A stretch of DNA of 32,459 nt, from positions 1 to 32,459 of the forward strand of contig PNLY01000065.1 in NCBI GenBank assembly GCA_013823325.1, read 5' to 3'. Position 1 is the first letter of the stretch, and each line of letters starts with the position of its first letter. This DNA comes from Methylobacterium sp. (GTDB lineage Bacteria > Pseudomonadota > Alphaproteobacteria > Rhizobiales > Beijerinckiaceae). The notes beneath the pieces are model-generated. The model had not been told where the DNA came from. It searched no databases and saw only the letters and a program-made list of their open reading frames with translations. Positions 9,701 through 17,756 of the stretch are shown one piece after another. The position numbers were made by a program, and so were the translations under genes.

Positions 9701-11806
9701 TCAATGCTCATGGAAATGGGCATGGACCGCCTTGGCGGTGGCGGCGTTGACGCCGGGCGTCTTCATCAGGTCGTCGAGCTTGGCGCGCTGGATCGCCTTC
9801 ACCGTGCCGAAATGCAGCAATAGCGCCCGTTTGCGCGAGGGGCCGATACCCGGAATCTCGTCGAGTGGATTGGTCTTGATGTCGCGCTTGCGCTTGGCGC
9901 GGTGGGTGCCGATGGCGAAGCGGTGGGCCTCGTCGCGCAGGCGCTGGATGAAGAACAGGGCCGGATCGCGCGGCGGCAGCTTGAACGGCTCCTTGCCGAC
10001 CATGAAGAAGGTCTCGCGCATGGCGTTGCGGTCCTCGCCCTTGGCGATCGCAACCAGCGCGATGTCGGTGACGCCGCATTCGGCCATGATCTTGCGGGCG
10101 GCCTCGAACTGCCCCTTGCCGCCGTCGACGATGACGAGATCGGGGCGGGAGGGGAAGGCTGAGTCGTCTTCGGGCAAGTCCGGGCCCGCCCCGGCGACCT
10201 CTGCGGCAGTGATGGTAGCGGGAGAAGGACTCGCCCCCCCGAGATCTTCCGCAACAGTATCAGGCTGGTCGCTGAACTCCGCTTGAGCCAGCCCGGGTGC
10301 CTCGGCCGCCGCTCCACTCTCCTTCGCCAGCCTTGAGAACCGCCGCTTCAGCACCTCGCGCATCATGCCGAAATCGTCGCCGGCGATGGTGTCGGCCGAG
10401 ATGTTGAAGGTGCGGTAATGGCTCTTCATGAAGCCGTCCCGCCCGGCGACGATCATGCCGCCGACGGCGTTGGTGCCCATGATGTGCGAGTTGTCGTAGA
10501 CCTCGACCCGGCGCGGCGCCTTCTCCAGGCCGAATGCCTGCCCCAGCGCGTTGAGCAGGCTCTGCTGGCCGGCGCTGTCGGCAAGCTTGCGGGCGAGCGC
10601 CTCATGCGCGTTCTTCTGGGCATGGGCGACGAGGTCGCGCCGCTCGCCGCGCTTGGGCGTCGCCAGCTCGACCTTGCGGCCGGCGCGCTCGCAAAGCGCC
10701 TGCGCGATCAGCTCGCTCTCCGCCAACTCATGCGAGAGCAGGACGAGCCTTGGCGGCGGCTTGTCGTCGTAGAACTGGGTGACGACGGAAGCGAGCACTT
10801 CGGCCGGCGTCAGGCTCTTGTCGGCGCGCGGGAAGAGCGCACGATTGCCCCAGTTCTGCTTGTTGCGGAAGAAGAAGATCTCGACGCAGAATTGCCCGGC
10901 CTGCTCGTCGATGGCGAAGACGTCGGCCTCCTCGACTCCTTGCGTGTTGATGTCCTGCCCGGCCTGCACGGCCGAGAGCGCCGCCAGCCGGTCGCGATAG
11001 CGCGCCGCCTTCTCGAATTCGAGCTCCTCGGCCGCCGCCTGCATGCGCTCGGAGAGCAGCTGCTTCACCGCCGAGGAGCGGCCGGAGAGGAAGGCGCGCG
11101 CCTGGTCGGCGAGGCCCTGATAGTCGCTATGCGAGATCTCGCCGGTGCAGGGGCCGGAGCAGCGCTTGATCTGGAAGAGCAGGCAGGGACGCGTCCGGTT
11201 CTCGTAATAGCTGTCCGAGCAGGAGCGCAGCAGGAACGCCTTCTGCAGGGCGTCGATGGTGCGCTCCACCGCCCAGACCGAGGCGAAGGGGCCGAAATAA
11301 TCGCCCTTGCGCTGGCGCGAGCCCCTGTGCTTGGCGATCTGCGGCGCCGGATGATCGCCGGAGAGAAAGATGTAGGGGAAGGATTTGTCGTCGCGCAGCA
11401 GGACGTTGTAGCGCGGCCGCAGCTGCTTGATCAGGTTCGATTCGAGCAGCAGCGCCTCGGTCTCGGTGCCGGTGGTGACGAACTCCATGTTGGCGGTTTC
11501 GGCGATCATCCGCGCCACGGCGTTGGTATGCGCCATGCCGCGGGCATAGGCCGTCACCCGGTTCTTCAGGCTCTTGGCCTTGCCGACATAGAGCACCTCG
11601 CCGGCGCGATCGAACATCCGGTAGACGCCCGGCCGATTCGGCAGGTGCCTGGCGAAGTCGGCGATCACCTCGACGCCGGCCTTGAGCGCGCCGGGGGCAG
11701 CCTCGCGGAGATCGAGCGCAGGCTCGGGCGTGGAAGACAGCTCCTCCTCGTCCTCGAACTCTTCTTCCGGCAATTCGTCTGGGCGTTCGCGATTCATGAC
11801 CTGCAT
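9701..11806 (-). CDS. uvrC: Excinuclease ABC subunit C
   Basis: UvrC makes both incisions in nucleotide excision repair when recruited by UvrB. At 701 residues it is longer than most family members (about 610). Domains in order: an acidic N-terminal extension (residues 1-45), GIY-YIG nuclease with [24 protein letters not shown] (core GVYRMF and YVGKAKSL), the zinc/cysteine-type segment [15 protein letters not shown], the UVR motif with [18 protein letters not shown], the RNase H-like nuclease with [14 protein letters not shown] and [10 protein letters not shown], and a C-terminal tandem helix-hairpin-helix with [17 protein letters not shown]. An Ala/Glu/Pro-rich, probably disordered insert lies at about residues 490-555 just before LVIVDGG. 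An ATG three codons in is an alternative start. Confidence 0.97.
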   Translation of the reverse strand: MQVMNRERPDELPEEEFEDEEELSSTPEPALDLREAAPGALKAGVEVIADFARHLPNRPGVYRMFDRAGEVLYVGKAKSLKNRVTAYARGMAHTNAVARMIAETANMEFVTTGTETEALLLESNLIKQLRPRYNVLLRDDKSFPYIFLSGDHPAPQIAKHRGSRQRKGDYFGPFASVWAVERTIDALQKAFLLRSCSDSYYENRTRPCLLFQIKRCSGPCTGEISHSDYQGLADQARAFLSGRSSAVKQLLSERMQAAAEELEFEKAARYRDRLAALSAVQAGQDINTQGVEEADVFAIDEQAGQFCVEIFFFRNKQNWGNRALFPRADKSLTPAEVLASVVTQFYDDKPPPRLVLLSHELAESELIAQALCERAGRKVELATPKRGERRDLVAHAQKNAHEALARKLADSAGQQSLLNALGQAFGLEKAPRRVEVYDNSHIMGTNAVGGMIVAGRDGFMKSHYRTFNISADTIAGDDFGMMREVLKRRFSRLAKESGAAAEAPGLAQAEFSDQPDTVAEDLGGASPSPATITAAEVAGAGPDLPEDDSAFPSRPDLVIVDGGKGQFEAARKIMAECGVTDIALVAIAKGEDRNAMRETFFMVGKEPFKLPPRDPALFFIQRLRDEAHRFAIGTHRAKRKRDIKTNPLDEIPGIGPSRKRALLLHFGTVKAIQRAKLDDLMKTPGVNAATAKAVHAHFHEH

Positions 11807-11874
11807 GTAGGATGCCGCAGCCGCTTCGTCATGTCAGGAGTGGTCGGGCGAATGGCTTGGATGACGCATCACCG

Positions 11875-12387
11875 ATGACGATCTTTGGATGGCCCCTTTT
11901 TGCAATCCTCGTGCTTGCTCTTACCGGTTGCGGCGAGAGCGTAGTCAGGGAAGTTGCCGTTGCGCTGCCCTATCCGGGTACGACTGCTCATTTCGAGATT
12001 TGGTCGGATGGTGTTGAAGGCCGTTACGAACTGTCGGTCAAAAATGACCGCGGCGAGGCCAGGACCAAGATGTGGACGGACTGGGGACCCGCCACCCATG
12101 CAAATCTGTATGTAACCCCCGAAAATTTTGTCATCGTGATCGGTGGAGGCGGCTGCTGCTCTGCAGTGGAAGTCCGGGAAGCTACGCCACCCCGGTTAGC
12201 CGAATTCGCAGAGTATCGTCACTTCGACTCCTCCAAATGGACCTATCTTGGTGCAGTCGGCATGGATCGGGAGGGCAAATACCGATTCTATAGCCCCGTC
12301 GAACGTCGGGAATGCATCTCCAATTTCGGCGCTGGCGGAGGTCCGTATCGCGCCGAGTTTCAAGTTCCCAGAGAATGCCCTGGGTAA
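11875..12387 (+). CDS. Putative lipoprotein of unknown function
   Basis: No family recognised. The start is taken at the ATG that opens a lipoprotein signal: TIFGWPLFAILVLALTGC with the lipobox Cys at residue 19. The mature protein of about 150 residues has GGGGCCSAVEV in the middle, and further Cys residues in RRECISNF and PRECPG near the end, so disulfides are likely. Other landmarks are HFEIWSDG and RHFDSSKWTYLGAVG. A longer in-frame start at 11812 would bury the signal and is rejected. The gene looks less GC-rich than its neighbours (for example GAAAATTTTGTCATCG around 12121), which may mean later acquisition or weak selection. It stands alone between uvrC and the RidA-like gene. Confidence 0.7.
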   Translation: MTIFGWPLFAILVLALTGCGESVVREVAVALPYPGTTAHFEIWSDGVEGRYELSVKNDRGEARTKMWTDWGPATHANLYVTPENFVIVIGGGGCCSAVEVREATPPRLAEFAEYRHFDSSKWTYLGAVGMDREGKYRFYSPVERRECISNFGAGGGPYRAEFQVPRECPG

Positions 12388-12458
12388 GCGATGTGCCTTA
12401 TTGCTGAGATGAAGGCGCTACTCATGTCAGGAGCGCCGTTATGAGCAGTGACCGTATT

Positions 12459-12851
12459 TCAGGCCGCGGCGATGCAGTCGATCTCGATGTCGAAAGGTCC
12501 GAACCAGACCGGCACGCAGAGAAAAATGCGGGCTGGCGGGTCCTTGGGGAAATAGCGGGCATAGACAGCGTTGACGGCGGCGAACTTGTCCGGGGACGTG
12601 CAATAGACATTGCATTTCAGCACATTCGCCAGCGATGAGCCGGCGGTTTCGAGACAGAGCTTCATCTGCTCCAGCACGAGCTCCGTCTGGCGATCGATCG
12701 GCGCCTGGACGATCTCGCCGGTTGCGGGATCGAAGGGGGGCATGCCCGAGACGTAAAGGGTGTCGCCATGGCGGACCATCGGCGAGAACGGCACTTTCAG
12801 GCGCTCGCCCCAGGTCGAGAACGGCTCGACGCGAATGATCTCTCGCTTCAT
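12459..12851 (-). CDS. RidA/YjgF/UK114 family protein
   Basis: A 130-residue member of the Rid superfamily. Classical RidA hydrolyses reactive enamine/imine intermediates released by PLP enzymes; subfamilies differ and some are uncharacterised. Family features are VRHGDTLYVSGMPPFDPATG, the helix QTELVLEQMKLCLETAGSSL, NVLKCNVYCTS, and PPARIFLCVPVWFGPFDIEI. The Arg in PPAR is at the position of the conserved catalytic Arg of RidA, which favours an active deaminase, though the LCVPVWFGP segment differs from classical RidA. It starts with ATG after AGGAGAATCCG, a good ribosome site. It is monocistronic and convergent with the lipoprotein gene. Confidence 0.88.
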   Translation of the reverse strand: MKREIIRVEPFSTWGERLKVPFSPMVRHGDTLYVSGMPPFDPATGEIVQAPIDRQTELVLEQMKLCLETAGSSLANVLKCNVYCTSPDKFAAVNAVYARYFPKDPPARIFLCVPVWFGPFDIEIDCIAAA

Positions 12852-13053
12852 CGGATTCTCCTGCTTTGCAGGCCGCAGGTTATCAGGCGGTTTGAGCAGG
12901 CCAGAGCACGCACGCTACGGTTCCGACCGAAGGATTCCGCGCTGCATTGCGCCAGGAATCGGGCAAGGAATCCTTTGCCATCCCGGGAGGCTGCGCTTCG
13001 GGCGACCTGCAAGGCGCGGTAGAAGGCTTCTTCGCTTCGTCCGAGATCACGCC

Positions 13054-13620
13054 ATGGCTGTCGATTGGCTTGTGAAGGCCGCATTGTTCATTCCGGCCTT
13101 CATGGCCGTAACCGCTCTATGCGTCTGCTTCCAGCGCCGGCGGGCATCGCGGCATGGCGAATGGCGCTGCCTGACGCCAGGGCCCTATGTCTGGCTCGCT
13201 CTGTTCTCGGGCCTGCTGATCACTGCCGTGGCGACGCTGGTGGTCTGGGGCGAGCGCGTGGATCGAACCTCGGGACTGCTGTTCACCAGCGCCTTCGCCG
13301 GCCTGACCCTGTTTCTTGCCGCCAGCGCCCTGATCGAGCATGTGCGCTGGAACCGCGAGCGCATCGAACGCCGGACGATCTCAGGGCGGTTGATCTCAAT
13401 GAGCTGGCATGAACTCGCCCGCGTCGGCGTCGAATGGACCGGCTATCTCTGGATATCTTCCTTCGAGGGGCCGCGCCTGCGCTTTTCACCGTATGACAAT
13501 GGCTTCGAAGAACTCGTCATGACGATCAATCACCACCTGCCGACGGACCTGCCGCCAGCTTCGCCGGAACTGGACGGCGAGCCGCTGCTCGCAGAGGCTC
13601 AGGTACGCGGCCGCGCCTAA
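13054..13620 (+). CDS. Membrane protein of unknown function, possible PH-like C-terminal domain
   Basis: No family recognised. The 188-residue product starts at an ATG that opens straight into a membrane segment (about residues 4-24, VKAALFIPAFMAVTALCVC). Two further segments follow at about residues 45-65 (WLALFSGLLITAVATLVVW) and 75-95 (LLFTSAFAGLTLFLAASALI). The remaining soluble part reads as alternating strands with ISGRLISMSWHELARVGVEW and SSFEGPRLRFSPYDNGFEEL, the latter like a bacterial PH-type fold ending in a helix; that fold call is inference. A frame open from 12760 overlaps the RidA-like gene on the other strand and is not used. It precedes lgt by under 80 bases but need not be linked to it. 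Confidence 0.72.
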   Translation: MAVDWLVKAALFIPAFMAVTALCVCFQRRRASRHGEWRCLTPGPYVWLALFSGLLITAVATLVVWGERVDRTSGLLFTSAFAGLTLFLAASALIEHVRWNRERIERRTISGRLISMSWHELARVGVEWTGYLWISSFEGPRLRFSPYDNGFEELVMTINHHLPTDLPPASPELDGEPLLAEAQVRGRA

Positions 13621-13696
13621 GCGCGGCTCTCTGACCTCTTGACCCGGGCACCGCGCGCCCTGCATCACCGCAGTGCGCAATCCGGACCCCTCGCCC

Positions 13697-14521
13697 ATGC
13701 CCGTCTTCGCCCTCCCCTTTCCGGTGATTGATCCCGTCGCGCTGCAGCTCGGCCCGCTCTCGATCAAATGGTACGGGCTTGCCTATGTCGTCGGCCTGCT
13801 CGGCGGCTGGTGGTATGCGCGCAAGCTCGCGGCGACCGAGGCACTTTGGGGCGGACGCAGGCGGCCGGAGGTCGATTCGCTCGACGATTTCCTGCTGTTC
13901 GCCGCGCTCGGCGTCGTCATCGGCGGCCGGCTCGGCTTCGTGCTGTTCTATAATCTGCCCGAATATCTCGCCAATCCGCTGGAGATCTTCGCGGTCTGGA
14001 AGGGCGGCATGTCCTTCCATGGCGGACTCGTCGGCGCCGCGATGGGCCTGTGGGTCTTCGCCATCAGGCGCGGCTATCCGCCGCTCTCGGCCCTCGATCT
14101 CGGCGCCGCGGTGGCGCCGATCGGCCTGTTCCTCGGCCGCATCGCCAATTTCGTCAATGGCGAGCTCTGGGGCCGGCCGGCGCCGGATGTGCCCTGGGCG
14201 ATCGTCTTCCCGCATGGCGGCCCGGTGCCGCGCCATCCGAGCCAGCTTTATGAAGCGTTCAGCGAGGGGCTGCTCCTGCTGGTGCTGCTGATGATCCTGG
14301 TGCGCCTGGGCGGGCTGAAGCGGCCGGGCCTCGTCGCCGGCCTGTTCGGCATGGGCTACGCCATCGCCCGCACCACCTGCGAGTTCTTCCGCGAGCCCGA
14401 TCCGCAGCTCGGCTTCCTGTTCGGGACGGGCTGGCTGACCATGGGCATGGTGCTGTCGGCGCCGCTGTTCCTCGCCGGTCTCGTCCTCGTCCTGCGGCGC
14501 AAGGAGCCGGCTGCAGCGTGA
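13697..14521 (+). CDS. lgt: Prolipoprotein diacylglyceryl transferase
   Basis: Lgt transfers a diacylglyceryl group from phosphatidylglycerol to the lipobox Cys of prolipoproteins in the inner membrane. At 274 residues the length is normal. Seven hydrophobic segments are visible. Key motifs are WYGLAYVVGLLGGWWYA near the N-terminus, MSFHGGLVGA with the catalytic-loop His, and the signature GRIANFVNGELWGRP with its conserved Arg, Asn and Glu. The later RHPSQLYEA stretch and ARTTCEFFREPD are also typical. The ATG at 13697 gives the usual N-terminus; a GTG eight codons upstream (13673) is possible. The stop overlaps the GTG start of the next gene as GTGA, so the two are translationally coupled. 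Several lipoproteins in this window are its likely substrates. Confidence 0.96.
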   Translation: MPVFALPFPVIDPVALQLGPLSIKWYGLAYVVGLLGGWWYARKLAATEALWGGRRRPEVDSLDDFLLFAALGVVIGGRLGFVLFYNLPEYLANPLEIFAVWKGGMSFHGGLVGAAMGLWVFAIRRGYPPLSALDLGAAVAPIGLFLGRIANFVNGELWGRPAPDVPWAIVFPHGGPVPRHPSQLYEAFSEGLLLLVLLMILVRLGGLKRPGLVAGLFGMGYAIARTTCEFFREPDPQLGFLFGTGWLTMGMVLSAPLFLAGLVLVLRRKEPAAA

Positions 14522-15744
14522 GCCTCCTGGCGCAGGAACTCGCGGAGCTGATCCGCCAGGACGGGCCGCTCAGCGTCTCGCGCTACATGGCGCTCTGCCT
14601 CGGCCATCCCCGGCATGGCTACTACATGAAGCAGGACCCGTTCGGCACCGACGGAGACTTCACCACCGCCCCCGAGATCAGCCAGGTCTTCGGCGAATTG
14701 ATCGGGCTCTGGGCCGCGAGCGTCTGGCAGGCGATGGGCGCGCCGGCGTCCATCCGCCTCGTCGAACTCGGCCCGGGACGCGGCACGCTGATGCAGGACA
14801 TGCTGCGAGCGGCCCGGGCCTTGCCCGGTTTTCGCGAAGCGCTGTCGGTCCATCTGGTCGAGATGAGCCCGGTGCTGCGCGAGCGGCAGAGACAGACGCT
14901 GGCCGCGAGCGGTGCGACGCCACATTGGCATGACCGGATCGACCAGGCGCTTGAAGGCCCAGCGATCATCGTCGCCAACGAGTTCCTCGACGCGCTGCCG
15001 CTCGACCAGTTCGTGCGCACACCGGAAGGCTGGCGCGAGCGGCTGGTGGGATTGGATGACGAGGGCCGGCTCGCTTTCGGCTTGGCTCCACATGCTCCCT
15101 CTCCCCTTGCGGGAGAGGGCTGGGGTGAGGGGTCGCGCGACGCTGCTCGTATCACGATTGAAAAAGCCGCCAACGATTTCAACCTGAGCGACCCCTCATC
15201 CGGCCCTTCGGGCCACCTTCTCCCACAAGGGGAGAAGGGAGACGCGTCCCCTGTCGGCACCGTATTTGAACGGCCCACTGCCGCGCTGGAAGTGATCGCG
15301 GCCATCGCCCGCCATGTCGCGGCCGAGGGTGGCGCCGGCTTGTTCATCGATTACGGCCCGGCCGGCTCCGGCTTCGGCGAGACGCTCCAGGCACTGAAGC
15401 GTCACGTTTTTGTCGATGTGCTGGCCGAACCCGGCGATGCCGACCTCACCGTCCATGTCGATTTCGCCCGGATGGCGCAGGCAGGGCTCTCCGCAGGGGC
15501 TGCGGCGCATGGCCCTGTCACCCAGCGCGATTTCTTGCTGGCGCTGGGGCTGCAGCAGCGGTTCGAGGCCCTCTCCCGCCGCGCCACGCCGGCACAGGCG
15601 GAGAGTCTTGCCGGCGGGGTCCAGCGCCTGATCGAGACCGGACCGACGGCGATGGGCGAGCTCTTCAAGGTGCTGGCCGTTGCCGACCGGAACCTGCCGC
15701 TCCTGCCTGGATTTGACCTACATCGCCTGCCAGAGCAGGGCTGA
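14518..15744 (+). CDS. Class I SAM-dependent methyltransferase, MidA/NDUFAF7 family, with repeat-derived insertion
   Basis: A 408-residue methyltransferase of the MidA/NDUFAF7 (DUF185) family. The eukaryotic member methylates an arginine of a respiratory complex I subunit and is needed for its assembly; a similar role is inferred here. Motifs: FTTAPEISQVFGELIGLW, the SAM loop VELGPGRGTLMQDMLR near residue 83, VANEFLDALPLDQF near residue 155, and GLFIDYGPAGSGFGETLQAL later. Between the SAM domain and that second half, residues 193-241 are encoded by an inserted palindromic repeat (bases 15095-15240) that keeps frame and adds LPLPL/PAGEGWGEG- and LLPQGEKG-like peptide. The start is a GTG overlapping the lgt stop by four bases. 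The pgeF gene follows after about 20 bases. Confidence 0.9.
   Translation: MSLLAQELAELIRQDGPLSVSRYMALCLGHPRHGYYMKQDPFGTDGDFTTAPEISQVFGELIGLWAASVWQAMGAPASIRLVELGPGRGTLMQDMLRAARALPGFREALSVHLVEMSPVLRERQRQTLAASGATPHWHDRIDQALEGPAIIVANEFLDALPLDQFVRTPEGWRERLVGLDDEGRLAFGLAPHAPSPLAGEGWGEGSRDAARITIEKAANDFNLSDPSSGPSGHLLPQGEKGDASPVGTVFERPTAALEVIAAIARHVAAEGGAGLFIDYGPAGSGFGETLQALKRHVFVDVLAEPGDADLTVHVDFARMAQAGLSAGAAAHGPVTQRDFLLALGLQQRFEALSRRATPAQAESLAGGVQRLIETGPTAMGELFKVLAVADRNLPLLPGFDLHRLPEQG
15095..15240. repeat. Palindromic repeat pair inserted in frame within the methyltransferase gene
   Basis: Two copies of a hairpin-rich motif face each other. The left one, CTCCCTCTCCCCTTGCGGGAGAGGG, runs into TGAGGGGTCGC (15126-15136), and the right one starts with its exact complement GCGACCCCTCA (15188-15198) and ends with TTCTCCCACAAGGGGAGAAGGG. 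The 11-bp perfect arms enclose about 50 bases. The motif resembles small palindromic elements dispersed in many proteobacterial genomes. There is no stop in the methyltransferase frame across it. Confidence 0.8.
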
Positions 15745-15766
15745 CTTGCAGAACGGACGCGCCGCC

Positions 15767-16531
15767 ATGTTCATCACCTCCCCCGACCTCGCCCACGAAC
15801 CCGGCATCCGCCACGCCTTCTTCACCCGCGAAGGCGGCGTCTCCGGCGGGATCTACGCCTCGCTGAACGGCGGGCTCGGCTCGAACGACGACCAGAGCCA
15901 TATCGCCGAGAACCGCGCCCGCATGGCCCAGCACATGGGCGTCGAGCGCGACCAGCTGGTCAGCGTCCACCAGGTCCATTCGCCGGATGTCGCCGTGGTC
16001 ACCGGTCCCTGGCCGGCGGAACGGCCCAAGGCCGACGCGATGGTCACGATCGCGCATGGCGTCGCGCTCGGCGTCTCGACCGCCGATTGCGGCCCGATTC
16101 TGTTCGCCGATTCCGAAGCCGGCGTGATCGGCGCGGCCCATGCCGGCTGGAAGGGCGCCTTCACCGGCGTGATCGGCGCGACCGTGACCGAGATGGAGAA
16201 GCTCGGCGCCAGGCGCGAGCGGATCATCGCCGTGCTGGGCCCGACGATCAGCGCCGCCGCCTATGAGGTCGGCCCTGAGTTCATCGAGCGCTTCAAGGGC
16301 GAGAACGTCACCTTCTCACGCTTCTTCCATGCCTCCGAGCGGCCCGCCCATGCGATGTTCGACCTGCCGGCCTTCATTACCCATCGCGCGCAGGAGGCCG
16401 GCATCGGCCGCTTCTACGATCTCGGCCTGTGCACCTATGGCGACGAGGCGCGCTTTTACAGCTATCGGCGTACGACTCACCGGCAGGAGGCCGATTACGG
16501 GCGGTTGATCTCGGCGATCGCGCTCGGCTGA
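15767..16531 (+). CDS. pgeF: Peptidoglycan editing factor PgeF (YfiH/LACC1 family)
   Basis: A 254-residue member of the YfiH/YlmD/LACC1 family. The E. coli member corrects misincorporation of L-Ser in place of L-Ala in peptidoglycan precursors; related proteins have purine nucleoside oxidase/phosphorylase-like activity. The metal or active-site residues are present: SLNGGLGSNDD, HQVHSPDV, STADCGPILFAD with the Cys, and GAAHAGWKGAFTG with the His. The C-terminus has LCTYGDEARFYSYRR. The ATG is chosen about 20 bases after the upstream stop; a longer frame from 15680 overlaps the methyltransferase gene and gives an atypical N-terminus. It is last in the lgt-methyltransferase-pgeF run. Confidence 0.94.
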   Translation: MFITSPDLAHEPGIRHAFFTREGGVSGGIYASLNGGLGSNDDQSHIAENRARMAQHMGVERDQLVSVHQVHSPDVAVVTGPWPAERPKADAMVTIAHGVALGVSTADCGPILFADSEAGVIGAAHAGWKGAFTGVIGATVTEMEKLGARRERIIAVLGPTISAAAYEVGPEFIERFKGENVTFSRFFHASERPAHAMFDLPAFITHRAQEAGIGRFYDLGLCTYGDEARFYSYRRTTHRQEADYGRLISAIALG

Positions 16532-16693
16532 ATCCCGCTCGAACCGGCCGACACGGTAAAACGCGTGACGATTCCGGTGGTTAACTCCGCGCAACGTCGC
16601 GTTGCAGTTCCGGCTTCAGTCGATGTCGAGTTGCGTACATTTTGACGCAGGCGCATCCTCTCTCCGCCATCCACCTTGGCTGAGGGATTGAAC

Positions 16694-16981
16694 ATGGAAC
16701 AAATCCTGATGAACCTGGTCGCAGGCGCGATCGGTGGCAATGCGGCAGGCAAAGCCTCGCCGACTTTCGACATAGGTACCATAGGCAACACCATCGCAGG
16801 CCTGGTCGGCGGCGGCGTACTCGGTCAGCTCATTCCCATCGTGTTGCCGGCGATCTCGGCTGCGGCGATGGGCGGCAATCTCAGCGTCGGCGGTATCCTC
16901 ACCAACCTCATCAGCGGCGGCGCCGGTGGGGCGATCCTCACCGCGATCATCGGCGCCATCAAGAACAAGGCGGCTGCCTGA
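16694..16981 (+). CDS. Small Gly/Ala-rich hydrophobic protein, unknown function
   Basis: A 95-residue protein built almost wholly of Gly, Ala, Ile and Leu: EQILMNLVAGAIGGNAAGKA, then IGNTIAGLVGGGVLGQL and ISGGAGGAILTAIIGAIKNK. Similar short proteins occur widely in Rhizobiales, in my recollection, without known function. The glycine-zipper-like pattern (GAIGG, GLVGGGVLG, GGAGGAI) fits membrane-associated helices that pack tightly. The ATG follows GAGGG at a proper distance, which decides the start over an upstream TTG. It is separated from pgeF by about 160 bases, in which I see no gene, so it is probably expressed on its own. Confidence 0.78.
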   Translation: MEQILMNLVAGAIGGNAAGKASPTFDIGTIGNTIAGLVGGGVLGQLIPIVLPAISAAAMGGNLSVGGILTNLISGGAGGAILTAIIGAIKNKAAA

Positions 16982-17119
16982 TCCTTCGGCAACGGCGCTG
17001 CCGCTCCGGCGGCGGCGCGATCCTCCTGATCGGAACGATCACGACAATTGACGGCGGGTTGGCTTGCGGGAGTGCGCCGCCAGCGGCAGGCTGCGGCCGC
17101 TGCTTGCCTGAGGTCTCCG

Positions 17120-17749
17120 ATGTCCCGCCCGATCGACTATTATTTCACGCTGCTTTCGCCCTGGACCTATCTCGGCCACGGCGCCTTCATCGAGCTGGCA
17201 GAAAAGCACGCTCTCACTGTCCGCTATCGACCGACGCCGCTGCGCTCGGTCTTCGACGAGACCGGCGGCCTGCCGCTGCCGAAACGCCATCCGGTGCGGC
17301 AACGTTATCGCCTGCTCGAGCTGCAGCGCTGGCGCGCCAGACGCGGCCTGCCGCTGACGCTGTTCCCGAAATTCTTCCCCTATGACGTGTCGCTGGCAGA
17401 CAGGATCGTTCTGGCGATCGTCGCGCGCGGCAAAGACCCGGCGGGCTTCATCGGCGAGGTGCTGGCCGATGTCTGGGCGCGCGAGCAGGACATGTCGCGG
17501 CCGGAACTGGTGCTCGCAGCGACAGAGAGAGCCGGGCTCGATGCCACGGGCCTGATCGAGGCAGCCGGAAGCGAAGCGATCGGGCAGGCCTATCAGGCAG
17601 CGATCGCGGAGGCGGTCGAGGCGGGCGTCTTCGGCGCCCCGAGCTATGTGCTGGACGGCGAGATCTTCTGGGGCCAGGACCGGCTCGACCTCCTGGCCGA
17701 TGCGCTCGCCAGCGGCCGGGCGGCCTATCGCAGCGACGCGACGGCCTGA
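17120..17749 (+). CDS. 2-hydroxychromene-2-carboxylate isomerase family protein (DsbA fold)
   Basis: A 209-residue protein of the HCCA isomerase/GST-kappa group, a thioredoxin fold with an inserted helical domain. The characterised enzyme uses glutathione to isomerise 2-hydroxychromene-2-carboxylate in naphthalene breakdown; many chromosomal homologues have unknown substrates. The N-terminus YYFTLLSPWTYLGH supplies the Ser that contacts glutathione in place of the CXXC of DsbA. The C-terminus has GVFGAPSYVLDGEIFWGQDRLDLL, the typical cis-Pro and end motif. The ATG follows TGAGGT and fits the family N-terminus; a longer start at 17048 gives an Arg/Ala-rich, unlikely extension. No other aromatic-degradation gene is near, so a degradative role is not supported. 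Confidence 0.88.
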   Translation: MSRPIDYYFTLLSPWTYLGHGAFIELAEKHALTVRYRPTPLRSVFDETGGLPLPKRHPVRQRYRLLELQRWRARRGLPLTLFPKFFPYDVSLADRIVLAIVARGKDPAGFIGEVLADVWAREQDMSRPELVLAATERAGLDATGLIEAAGSEAIGQAYQAAIAEAVEAGVFGAPSYVLDGEIFWGQDRLDLLADALASGRAAYRSDATA

Positions 17750-17756
17750 GCCAGTC

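Noticed and set aside
12414..12437. Hairpin GGCGCT/AGCGCC as a terminator between the lipoprotein and RidA-like genes
   Set aside because: The stem is only six base pairs with a 12-base loop and no T-tract, so support is too weak.
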